This document shows, piece after piece, positions 44,740 through 52,606 of a DNA stretch of 64,000 nt. Source of the stretch: Bacteroidales bacterium (GTDB lineage: Bacteria > Bacteroidota > Bacteroidia > Bacteroidales > UBA932). The position numbers and the translations under genes were made by a program. Where the stretch lies: positions 1,786,178 through 1,850,177 of the forward strand of contig JALCKZ010000001.1 in the NCBI GenBank assembly GCA_022647615.1. The letters are read 5' to 3'. Numbering within the stretch: the first letter of the stretch is position 1; every line of letters starts with the position of its first letter. Below the pieces are notes generated by a model that worked only from the letters and a program-made list of their open reading frames with translations, made no database searches and was not told the origin of the DNA.

Positions 44740-44980
44740 GGCACAAGGCCCGCGACCTGATGTTTCCAAGCGGAGCGGCAAAGCCGCGTAGCCGCGACCG
44801 GATATTCCCAAGGCCGAAGGCCCGCGACCGTAGGGAGCGTGCATCTCCGCGCGACAGCGCGTTAAACCCCAAAACGGCACGGTGCTTTGTGCCGGGCCGT
44901 ACGCATGTGACGCAAAGCGGCACATGCAAACTTGGCGGCATGTTCTGCATGCGAGCATAGCGAATATGCAGCTTCTGGCG
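44740..44980. repeat. GC-rich array of short hairpins with imperfect repeats
   Basis: This stretch is far richer in GC than its AT-rich surroundings and is packed with back-to-back inverted repeats: GCGGC-AAA-GCCGC (44775-44787), GGCC-GAA-GGCC (44812-44822), CGCGC-GACA-GCGCG (44848-44861), CGGCAC/GTGCCG (44875-44894), GCATGTG/CACATGC with an inner CGC-AAA-GCG (44903-44927), GCATG/CATGC (44938-44952), GCATA/TATGC (44955-44969). A direct repeat starting CCGCGACC occurs at 44750, 44792 and (start only) 44822. Open frames across it are low-complexity and not credible genes. Confidence 0.7.
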
Positions 44981-45063
44981 AAATGATTTTTCTTCAAGGC
45001 GCAGAGAGTACATAAGCTGCAAGTTACTGGAGCTCTGGATAACTTAATAATAAGCAAGTTATG

Positions 45064-45093
45064 AAAGTTGTGTTTTTATAAAAACACAACTTT
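45064..45093. repeat. Perfect 30-bp palindrome
   Basis: Fifteen bases (AAAGTTGTGTTTTTA) are followed without spacer by their exact reverse complement. Downstream T's make it a possible bidirectional terminator between the hairpin array and the DUF262 operon. A second longer palindrome with similar A/T-flanked design is at 41694-41730. Confidence 0.7.
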
Positions 45094-45396
45094 TGCAACA
45101 TATTGACACATAACATCCGCAACGCCCCAGCAATACTATATGACCACAATCGCAACTGCAATCACAATCACATTAGCATTCTCAAGTATATAAATTCATG
45201 CTTGATATTGAAGAAAGTGTTTTCTTTGGTTCATAATTACACTTTTTCAATTTGTTTTTTCTTCTGCCGAATAATGTGGTATCCCTTAAAACCTTTGTTT
45301 GGCATATCTCTTTGATAGGTTTGCAGTTGGTTGAATAGGGTAGGAAATTTTTGGGTAAATTTGAGGAACATAAACAAAAATATTATATAGAAAACG
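45094..45396 (+). promoter_or_regulatory. Gap upstream of the DUF262 operon, with -7 box
   Basis: This 300-bp gap has no credible gene. A -7 box TAAATTTG lies at 45356-45363 with a TTG about 22 nt upstream, placing a promoter some 35 nt before the DUF262-HNH start codon. The rest shows nothing I can identify. Confidence 0.5.
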
Positions 45397-47190
45397 ATGG
45401 ATGATGCAACAATTACAATGAGGGAGTATATAAAAAAGGGAAAGACGTTTGTCATTCCGAAGTACCAGCGAGGCTATGTCTGGGGGAAGAGCAAGAAAGG
45501 CTCTGATGTAGACTCCGTAACCTATATGCTTAAAGATACATTAATTCCAGGCTTTAACACTGATTCGGATATTTTCATTCAAGGGATAACGGTATCAGAA
45601 AATAATGAGCACATCGTATTGATTGACGGACAACAACGAACCATCCTCTTTTATCTCATGTTAAAATATTTAGGATACAATAATAATAATGATTTCAAAA
45701 TAAGCTACAAGATTCGCGAAGAGTCAAATAAATTCTTGGAAAATTTAGACTTATCCCAAATAGATGAAAATGATCATGAAGATTTCCAAGACATTTATTA
45801 TTTTAAGAAAACCCTGCGAATAATATCAACACAACTGAATGGATTTAATACCGATAAAAAATCAAAATTTTTAAATTACCTTCTCGATAAAGTAAAATTT
45901 CTTTATATCAATATTCCGGAAGATAAAGCCACCAAGGTATTTTCAATGATGAATGGCAATAAAGCTGAAATGAAATCAGAAGAATTAATTAAGGCAGAAT
46001 TATTGCGCCTAGCATCACTCAACTGTGATGATTTCGAGAAGAAAGAAGATAATGAAAAACATGCTATTGAATGGGATAACAATGTACTCCGAGGCCGATA
46101 TGCCCGAGAGTGGGATAAATGGCTTCAATGGTGGAATAGAGAAGATGTAAAAGCATTCTTTAAAGTAGATAATGCGATGGGGCTACTAATATCCACATAT
46201 CAGAGTTGGAGAAACGATGTATTGACATTTAATAGTTTTAAGCACAAATTCTTTAATCTGCAGAAACCTGCATGTGCAAAAAAGACATTCGATGGTTTAA
46301 GACGCTTACAAAAGCGTTTTGAGGATACTTTCAATAATCCAATAACATACAATCTGACTGGTGCCATAATGAGAGTCATTGGTAACGATGACATAAATAA
46401 TTTTATAAAATGGTATTTCTTCGGTGATAAGACATCTTCGACAGATATCTATTCAATAGGAACCAAGGTCACAGATGAGAAACTAAGGCAGTATTACAAA
46501 TACTCGTTCCTCGGTTTATCCCACAAAATGATTATCGATAACTGTAACGATAAATTTGATGAAAAGTTCGAAGAGATTTATCAGATTCTTGAAAGCAATA
46601 ATCTCTATAATGAAAATGCAGAACAAGCATTCCGCTTATTACTAAGGCTAAATATAGATGAAGACAACCTACAAGATGAAGGTAAAGGAAGGCCTTTTGA
46701 CTTCTCTATTTGGGATAGGAAAGATAGCCGTGGCCGTTCGCTTGAGCATATTTATCCCAAATCAAAAGTATATCATGAGGAAAAGCAGAACGACGGCAAG
46801 AATAAATATTTTGATGGCAATGAAGTTGAATTACCGCAGAACATCATTACTGGTCCTTCATATTTAAGCCGTTCCGATTGTACTTGTAATATTAATGATA
46901 AAGTAATTACGGCAAGTGAACATAGTATTGGCAACTTGGTACTGTTGTACATGGATGATAATTCCTCTTTCAAGAATTGTTCGTTTGATGATAAAAAATC
47001 TATGTTCTTTAAATATCCCCAATACGATAAAAATGGCAATATTGTGGACAAAAGAATAAAAGAAATTTTTAAAAGCCGCCAAATGCTTCATACTATCTAT
47101 AAATTTGCCAATTCCTCATGGGACGGAAAATCTATTGCAATGAACAAATACGAGACATTAGTAAAATTTAAAACTTATTATGGCAAATAA
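45397..47190 (+). CDS. DUF262 protein with C-terminal DUF1524/HNH nuclease (GmrSD-like)
   Basis: A 597-aa protein. The N-terminal DUF262 (ParB/GmrS-like) domain starts with FVIPKYQRGYVWGKSKK and carries the NTPase-type signature IDGQQRTILFYLM (DGQQR at about 76-80). The C-terminal DUF1524 HNH-like nuclease reads SLEHIYPKSK near residue 449 and HSIGNLVLLYMDDNSSF near 509, the usual His-rich metal/nuclease motif. This arrangement matches GmrSD-type modified-DNA restriction enzymes and many anti-phage DUF262 proteins. It overlaps the second DUF262 gene by 11 nt, so the two are translationally coupled. Confidence 0.85.
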   Translation: MDDATITMREYIKKGKTFVIPKYQRGYVWGKSKKGSDVDSVTYMLKDTLIPGFNTDSDIFIQGITVSENNEHIVLIDGQQRTILFYLMLKYLGYNNNNDFKISYKIREESNKFLENLDLSQIDENDHEDFQDIYYFKKTLRIISTQLNGFNTDKKSKFLNYLLDKVKFLYINIPEDKATKVFSMMNGNKAEMKSEELIKAELLRLASLNCDDFEKKEDNEKHAIEWDNNVLRGRYAREWDKWLQWWNREDVKAFFKVDNAMGLLISTYQSWRNDVLTFNSFKHKFFNLQKPACAKKTFDGLRRLQKRFEDTFNNPITYNLTGAIMRVIGNDDINNFIKWYFFGDKTSSTDIYSIGTKVTDEKLRQYYKYSFLGLSHKMIIDNCNDKFDEKFEEIYQILESNNLYNENAEQAFRLLLRLNIDEDNLQDEGKGRPFDFSIWDRKDSRGRSLEHIYPKSKVYHEEKQNDGKNKYFDGNEVELPQNIITGPSYLSRSDCTCNINDKVITASEHSIGNLVLLYMDDNSSFKNCSFDDKKSMFFKYPQYDKNGNIVDKRIKEIFKSRQMLHTIYKFANSSWDGKSIAMNKYETLVKFKTYYGK

Positions 47191-49501
47191 GATAAACTTA
47201 AAAACAGGAGAGACCTACACTCTTTCTTATTTGTTCTCGGGCGATAAAAAAGTTATCATTCCCGATTTGCAGCGGGACTATTGTTGGGGAGATGATGCTT
47301 CCACGGAAAAAGGTGAGTTAGTAACTGATTTTGTGAATAATCTGATAGAGCAATACGATTCCGATTCCCAGAACACACAGGGAACATTAAACCTCGGATT
47401 GTTTTACGGCTACGAGGTGCCAACAAATCATATCCAACTCTGTGATGGTCAACAACGTCTTACAACGCTATACCTTTTGTTAGGAATGCTCAATAAAAAA
47501 ATGAATAATAAGTTATGTTACAATCTCATCTATGACTTTGAGAATAAACAAGATGACAAGGGACCATATCTGAATTACTACATCCGCGAAACCTCACACT
47601 ATTTTATGAGTGACCTTGTTCTCAAGTTTTTTATCGGAAACAAAGACACGGTTGAAAGCATCAAGGACTGCGACTGGTATTTCAGCGACTACAATCTTGA
47701 TCCAAGCATAAAGAGTATGTTAAGGGCTCTTAGTATCATCGAATCGCTGCTCAAAAATAAAAATGAAACATGGTGTTGCTCTTTTGGCAAATGGCTACTC
47801 AACAATGTTACATTTCTCTATTTCAACATGGAAAACCGTAAGAACGGTGAAGAAACATTTGTAGTTATCAATACTACTGGCGAGTCACTTTCGGCAACTC
47901 AGAATCTGAAACCTCTAGTTATAAACGCTGAGATAAACAAATCTTTCAATGATGTAGCTGAAAAATGGGAAGAGATAGAAACATGGTTCTGGCGTAGACG
48001 TCAGGGATCCAACGATACTGCTGATGCAGGGTTAGCTGAATTTATGAGATGGATATCAGTCATAGAACAAGTCAATGTTGAACTGCCGAAAAATATGCAG
48101 TCCAAAGACACCAAATGGCTTGCGCAAACAATCCTTCAGGGAAAAAACAAATCTGGGTTTCCATATAAGACTACTTCTTTTGAAACAATTTACACGTATT
48201 GGAAGGCACTGAAATGGATTGATGAGCGAAGCAGCGAGTTTATATTTGTCAATGATTTACTTTCCCCGTCTATTAACAATGACGTAAACAAACTATATGC
48301 AATTGGTCAGAATCAATGCTTTGTACTTTTGCCTTTATTGAAGTTTGTCTATCTGAATATTAATAAAGTTACTGGATTAGACTTTCATCGTAATGCCCGC
48401 CGCATATATGAATTCTTTAAAAATCTTATCAGGATATCTGATGTTTCCAAGGCAGTTAACGCTTTAACTAGGGAAGCAATAAGAATCATTGATTTACTTG
48501 AAAAAGGAGATATCGTTTCACTTTTAAAACATGCCAACGACGTCTCAAAACAGATTCTCACCGAAGAAGAAAAGCATAAATTCGATATACTACTAAAGCA
48601 CCTAGATAATCGCACTAAAGTAGAGGAGGCATTTTGGAATGTTCAGGAACATCCTATTTGGAATGGTGAGATTATGCCAATAATAAGATGGTCATCTTCC
48701 AATGGTGGCTTCAATCTCGATAATTTCCTGCAATATGACAGTAAGTTTAGAGAGATTTTCACTAATAATGGTCATGGCAGCGATATTCTCAGACGAGCGC
48801 TGCTCACAATAGGTTTAAAAGATTATCCTCGTATTTTCAAGGGATATACAAACTTTTCTTTTGGATGGGATTTGACAGACTGGCATACGCTGATAAATGA
48901 TAATGTGGATAAATTCAAAGATTTCTTTGACAATTTGATAGATGGCGTGAAATGTGAAACAATGATTAATAATTATAAAAATAAATCAGATGTATGGTAT
49001 TACTTTGTTAGTATGCCAGGATTATTGGATTATTGCAAACAGAAAAACATTCAAAAATGGCAAAATTCATTCATTCTCATATCACAACAACGTCTTAGTA
49101 GTCCCCATGCAGAACTTTATTCGTACATACTATTCTTGCATTACAAAACAAATAATAGCTTAATACCTATTAATGGATGGAATACTTCCTACCCTCCGGC
49201 TTCAAAAGAAGATGAACATACATGCGTATTGTTTGAAAAAAAAATAAGTAATGACAAAATTATTGTGATTAAAGTATATTTTAACTCTAATAATTACACC
49301 ATTGATCTGTTTTTGAAAGCAAAGGATGAAAGCGAAAAACAAGATGTACTTGCAAAACGCACTCTCGAATCGCTAAAAAAAATCGCAGTTGAAAATAATT
49401 TAATTTGGAATGACAATACGTGTCATTATACAATAGAAATCTTAGAAAAAGATACTGTATATCAAAAGATTGAATGTTTATTGAAAACTGTTTTTTTATA
49501 A
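47180..49501 (+). CDS. Second DUF262 protein, without recognisable HNH domain
   Basis: A 773-aa protein. The N-terminus has IIPDLQRDYCWGDD and the signature QLCDGQQRLTTLYLLLGML (DGQQR near 89-93) of DUF262. The remaining 500 residues are unlike the first protein; an EHPIWNGEIMPIIRW segment occurs in the middle, typical of larger DUF262 proteins, but no LEHIxP or HxxGNL nuclease motif is visible. It may supply NTP hydrolysis and target recognition while the first protein supplies the nuclease. The pair ends at a strong terminator. Confidence 0.8.
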   Translation: MANKINLKTGETYTLSYLFSGDKKVIIPDLQRDYCWGDDASTEKGELVTDFVNNLIEQYDSDSQNTQGTLNLGLFYGYEVPTNHIQLCDGQQRLTTLYLLLGMLNKKMNNKLCYNLIYDFENKQDDKGPYLNYYIRETSHYFMSDLVLKFFIGNKDTVESIKDCDWYFSDYNLDPSIKSMLRALSIIESLLKNKNETWCCSFGKWLLNNVTFLYFNMENRKNGEETFVVINTTGESLSATQNLKPLVINAEINKSFNDVAEKWEEIETWFWRRRQGSNDTADAGLAEFMRWISVIEQVNVELPKNMQSKDTKWLAQTILQGKNKSGFPYKTTSFETIYTYWKALKWIDERSSEFIFVNDLLSPSINNDVNKLYAIGQNQCFVLLPLLKFVYLNINKVTGLDFHRNARRIYEFFKNLIRISDVSKAVNALTREAIRIIDLLEKGDIVSLLKHANDVSKQILTEEEKHKFDILLKHLDNRTKVEEAFWNVQEHPIWNGEIMPIIRWSSSNGGFNLDNFLQYDSKFREIFTNNGHGSDILRRALLTIGLKDYPRIFKGYTNFSFGWDLTDWHTLINDNVDKFKDFFDNLIDGVKCETMINNYKNKSDVWYYFVSMPGLLDYCKQKNIQKWQNSFILISQQRLSSPHAELYSYILFLHYKTNNSLIPINGWNTSYPPASKEDEHTCVLFEKKISNDKIIVIKVYFNSNNYTIDLFLKAKDESEKQDVLAKRTLESLKKIAVENNLIWNDNTCHYTIEILEKDTVYQKIECLLKTVFL

Positions 49502-49541
49502 CACATATTATTCTGACTTTTAATCATTTAAATATTTTTTC

Positions 49542-49569
49542 AAAAGCGCCTCCACTGAGGCGCTTTTTT
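49542..49569 (+). terminator. Strong terminator after the DUF262 operon
   Basis: AAAAGCGCCTC (49542-49552) and GAGGCGCTTTT (49557-49567) form an 11-bp stem with a CACT loop and a T-run. Confidence 0.93.
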
Positions 49570-49780
49570 CATGCACTGTCGTGACCCAACTAATCATCCA
49601 AATTCTCTGGTCAAAAAATCTTCGATATAAAAAACATCCATTTTAATCAGAAATAATTTTTTTGAAACATTTTAGCTTGCGCTTTTCTTTAGCATAAGCA
49701 CACAATATTTTTGCTTTGAATTTATTACAGAACAGCCGAAAACTATACACAGCAGGCTAAAAATTTTAAACAAAAATATT

Positions 49781-50191
49781 ATGGAAATAGAATCAGTTAA
49801 AGTCGGAAAGACAAAAATTGGAATGCATTTCAGCAATCCGGAAGGCGCAGTTAACAAAAATGTGTATTACTGCCGAGTTGAAATATCATATATTGGCATC
49901 AAAAAGAAAAAAACATGCTATCTATTTGATGTGTTATACAACACGTACCAGGGTACTCTTTCATGCAGCGACTTCTTTGTTATTGGCACAAACACAGAGT
50001 ATCGTATTTACAATGATGCAGGAGAGTTTATTACTTCTTTGCCGGTTAATGCTGGCCGTCCTGTTGGAGTACAAACAGATGCTTTTGTGTTGCTGAAAGG
50101 AAGTACTATTACAGGATATGGTAAAGATGGTAAAGCTATTGGTTCAAAGGAACTTTCGCCAGAGGAACTAAAACAGCTAGGAGAAAAATAA
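49781..50191 (+). CDS. Unknown 136-aa protein
   Basis: Not recognised. The N-terminal part is beta-rich (IESVKVGKTKIGMHFSNP, NVYYCRVEISYIGI), followed by a basic patch IKKKKTC, and the C-terminus has EFITSLPVNAGRPVGVQTDAFVLLKGSTITGYGKDGKAIGSKELSPEELKQ, which resembles a short beta-hairpin module. The leader shares the run AAACAAAAATATTAT with the leader of the DUF262 operon, hinting at related promoters or origin. A strong terminator follows at 50211-50241, so it is transcribed separately from the FtsZ-like gene. Confidence 0.6.
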   Translation: MEIESVKVGKTKIGMHFSNPEGAVNKNVYYCRVEISYIGIKKKKTCYLFDVLYNTYQGTLSCSDFFVIGTNTEYRIYNDAGEFITSLPVNAGRPVGVQTDAFVLLKGSTITGYGKDGKAIGSKELSPEELKQLGEK

Positions 50192-50210
50192 GCGGCGAAT
50201 AAATGTTCTA

Positions 50211-50241
50211 ATCTCCGCAAAATATGCGGAGATTATTTTTT
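50211..50241 (+). terminator. Terminator between unknown gene and FtsZ-like gene
   Basis: ATCTCCGCA (50211-50219) and TGCGGAGAT (50225-50233) form a perfect 9-bp stem with loop AAATA, followed by TATTTTTTT. Confidence 0.93.
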
Positions 50242-50282
50242 GCCTTGATTTGGTGTAAGCGAATGACATCTTTGCCGTATAT

Positions 50283-50765
50283 ATGGATAGTATGAAAAGA
50301 AAAACGGCAAATAAAATCCTCGCCACATTGGCGGAAGCGGCGGAGATTACGTTTATTACAATCCCGAAACCGCTTAATAATTACAGCTTTATAAAGAAGC
50401 TGATTTCTATCTACATTAAGTGTCCGGCCATAATGGACGCTGAAGCAAATGATATCTATACCATTCTGAGCAAAGGCAGGCTAATAGGGGCAGGAGTTGG
50501 AAGTTCTATCGGGAACAACAAGGCTACAATTGCAGCTTGCAACGCGCTGAGCAATCAGCTGATGGATGTGCAGAATTCTGATATTTGCGGTATTGTTCTG
50601 TGTGTCAGATGTTCTGCTGAACAAACGCCTGTGAATAAAATCAAAGAAGTTAAAGAGATTGTCACTTCACATTTTCCGTGCAACTTCAATTTTAAATTTT
50701 GCCTGGTGAAGGATGAGAGCGCAGGGGATATGATGAATGTTGCGGTACTAGTTAGTGTAAAATAG
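50283..50765 (+). CDS. Orphan FtsZ C-terminal-domain protein (no GTPase domain)
   Basis: A 160-aa protein. From about residue 48 to the end it follows the FtsZ T7 loop plus C-terminal (FtsZ_C) domain. MDAEANDIYTILSKGR aligns with the NxDFADVxTVM loop, with Asp57 at the catalytic T7 Asp and Glu54 near the other. IGAGVGSSIGNNKATIAACNALSNQLMD matches the MGxGxASGEdRA..AA..AisspLL block; GIVLCVRCS is the GVLVNITAG strand; and FKFCLVKDESAGDMMNVAVLVS matches the conserved VDPDMxDELRVTVIAT end. There is no GGGTGTG P-loop, so it cannot bind GTP itself. It is probably a modulator or cap of division FtsZ. Confidence 0.75.
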   Translation: MDSMKRKTANKILATLAEAAEITFITIPKPLNNYSFIKKLISIYIKCPAIMDAEANDIYTILSKGRLIGAGVGSSIGNNKATIAACNALSNQLMDVQNSDICGIVLCVRCSAEQTPVNKIKEVKEIVTSHFPCNFNFKFCLVKDESAGDMMNVAVLVSVK

Positions 50766-50771
50766 AATGAG

Positions 50772-51257
50772 ATGAAAACAAAGGAATTCTATCGGGAGCT
50801 AAAAAAATGTTTTAAGAAAAGCATTCATGTCAGAAAAATGTGTGACAACTTGAACTACCTGGTTTACAGATATAAAGATAAACCAATATGCAAGTACGTG
50901 AATAAAAAAATCTATGGTGAGATATATCATAATCCGCCGGTGGAGTTACTGACTTTATGTGATGTTGGTAAGAATTATCCTCTTGTTATTCTGATGTTTA
51001 TGGCAAATAAGTTTGTTAATTATAACGACGATTGCACGAGCATTTTTGAGATAATGAATCTATTTATGAAGGAGGATGATATTGTGCGGAATCTTGTTGA
51101 AGGGCCGCTTAGGAATGAGACACATACTCTGTTTAAGAGGGGAATTGTTGAGATTAAGAGCATTGAAGAGAAGAATGTGGGTGCTGGGCAGCAGAATGGA
51201 TCAGGTGTCTTACATCTTACTGATACGGCTAAACGGGAGATGTTTGGAATCAGTTAG
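50772..51257 (+). CDS. Unknown 161-aa protein, downstream of the FtsZ-like gene
   Basis: Not recognised with confidence. It starts 6 nt after the FtsZ-like stop, so it is likely coexpressed. The N-terminal half is helical and basic (FYRELKKCFKKSIHVRKMCDNL), the middle has HNPPVELLTLCDVGKNYPLVILMFMANKFVNYNDD, and the C-terminus LHLTDTAKREMFGIS resembles the LTDxAKxELF element in front of AAA+ modules in Bacteroidetes, which raises the possibility of a detached N-terminal domain. That comparison is from memory and uncertain. Confidence 0.45.
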   Translation: MKTKEFYRELKKCFKKSIHVRKMCDNLNYLVYRYKDKPICKYVNKKIYGEIYHNPPVELLTLCDVGKNYPLVILMFMANKFVNYNDDCTSIFEIMNLFMKEDDIVRNLVEGPLRNETHTLFKRGIVEIKSIEEKNVGAGQQNGSGVLHLTDTAKREMFGIS

Positions 51258-51319
51258 TTTTGCAAAATCCAGCCTGCGTAAATAAATACCTTTTGCTTTT
51301 ATTTGGCAAAAGCATTTTC

Positions 51320-51327
51320 TACCTTTG
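51320..51327 (+). promoter_or_regulatory. -7 box of the WYL regulator gene
   Basis: TACCTTTG, 26 nt before the ATG of the WYL gene. No well-spaced -33 box was found. Confidence 0.4.
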
Positions 51328-51353
51328 TGATATCAAAAGTTAAAAATTTAGTT

Positions 51354-52457
51354 ATGAAAAAGTCTGATAGAGAAATGATTGACGGCAAAGCGCTGCGTAA
51401 AATGATTTCTGAGCTGAATGGGGGAGATAATTTCGGAGAGAGCGAAAACAAAAAAGCAGGTAATGGGAAAAGGATGGCGCATAATCGTGGAATTAGCGCG
51501 GCAAACAAAGCGGAGAACCGTGTTGGGCAGGAGACCAGCAAGACTCCGGCCGCAGAGTTGTTTCTTAAGTATGTTTGGCTTGTGCAACTTCTTATGGATA
51601 AAGGATGTATAACGTTTGAAGATATTGACAAGGAGTGGCGGGAAGAGTATGATTTGAACCCTAAGCATGACACGATGCCGCTGAGAACGTTTAATAATCA
51701 CCGTATTGCAATAGAGAGAATGTTTGGAGTTTCTGTTAAATGCAACAGACGGGATAACACTTATTCTATAGAAGATAGTGATGAAATAATGAAGCCTGGC
51801 CTTAAATCTTGGCTACTTACGTCTTTGACCGTCAATCATTTGATTAACAAGAATCAGAAAATAAGGGATAGAATTTTGTTTGAGGATGTCCCGGGAGGTC
51901 AGGAATATATGCCTGTGATTATGAATTCCATGAACAAAAACACCGCCCTTGAAATGAAGTATCAGAGTTTTGATAATGAGGAAGAGTTTTCTGCAACAGT
52001 TAATCCATTGTGTATTAAAGTATTCAAACAAAGATGGTATATGCTTGCGTATAATCCATATGTAAACGGGAACAGGCTTTATGCTCTGGATAGGATTAAA
52101 GATGTAAAGTACACTAAGATAAAGTTCTCTGTTCCAGTTGGTTTTGATGCCCAAGCATATTTTGCAAACACGATAGGAGTTTCCGTACTTCCGGATGAAA
52201 AGCCTCAAATTATTCATTTAAAGGTTAGTGCGGACCAATGCAAATACTTTGACACATTGCCTCTGCATTTTTCTCAGAAGAAAATTGAGACTCACGACAG
52301 TTTTTCTATTTACGAGTATTGCCTGGCAAATTCTTATGAACTAATGCAGGAAATAATTTCTCACGGCGCAGACGTTGAAGTAATCTCCCCGGCGTACATC
52401 AGAGATAAAGTCAAAGTGTGGGTGAAGGAGCTGAGTGATTTATATCTTAAACAATAG
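51354..52457 (+). CDS. WYL-domain transcriptional regulator
   Basis: A 367-aa regulator. An N-terminal winged helix (ELFLKYVWLVQLLMDKGCITFEDIDKEW, MPLRTFNNHRIAIERMFGV) is followed by the WYL ligand-binding domain (NTALEMKYQSFDNEEEFSATVNPLCIKVFKQRWYMLAYNPY, with the RLYALDRIKDV element) and a WCX-type C-terminus (ADQCKYFDTLPLHFSQKKIETHDSFSIYEY). WYL proteins often repress or activate defence and stress loci (the BrxR/CapW group). I start at ATG 51354 rather than the TTG at 51303. It lies at the end of the accessory cluster and could control it. Confidence 0.82.
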   Translation: MKKSDREMIDGKALRKMISELNGGDNFGESENKKAGNGKRMAHNRGISAANKAENRVGQETSKTPAAELFLKYVWLVQLLMDKGCITFEDIDKEWREEYDLNPKHDTMPLRTFNNHRIAIERMFGVSVKCNRRDNTYSIEDSDEIMKPGLKSWLLTSLTVNHLINKNQKIRDRILFEDVPGGQEYMPVIMNSMNKNTALEMKYQSFDNEEEFSATVNPLCIKVFKQRWYMLAYNPYVNGNRLYALDRIKDVKYTKIKFSVPVGFDAQAYFANTIGVSVLPDEKPQIIHLKVSADQCKYFDTLPLHFSQKKIETHDSFSIYEYCLANSYELMQEIISHGADVEVISPAYIRDKVKVWVKELSDLYLKQ

Positions 52458-52509
52458 GCTGTCGGGAGCTAAATACTATTTAACATAATATAAATTGTGT
52501 GATAAATCT

Positions 52510-52600
52510 GCACGCCGTTATACACGGTATTACAGCGTATTAACCAATATTACGTCGTATTATCGGATATCACAACGTAATAACCAATAATACGGCGTGC
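52510..52600. repeat. ACGGCGTATTA repeat element 1
   Basis: A 91-bp element bounded by inverted ends GCACGCCGT (52510-52518) and ACGGCGTGC (52592-52600). Inside are TACACGGTATTAC, TACGTCGTATTA and AACCAATA blocks, spaced roughly every 20 bp. It shares these blocks with element 2 on the other side of the downstream gene. Confidence 0.65.
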
Positions 52601-52606
52601 AAAAGT

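Noticed and set aside
44740..44980. CRISPR array
   Set aside because: Repeats are unequal in length and spacing, there are no constant spacers and no cas genes nearby.
44612..45022. 136-aa minus-strand frame across the hairpin array
   Set aside because: Its Arg/Gly/Leu repeats (LGNIRSR) merely mirror the GC-rich repeats; there is no start context or family.
49781..52457. Prophage remnant
   Set aside because: No capsid, portal, terminase or tail genes; only small accessory proteins and a WYL regulator.
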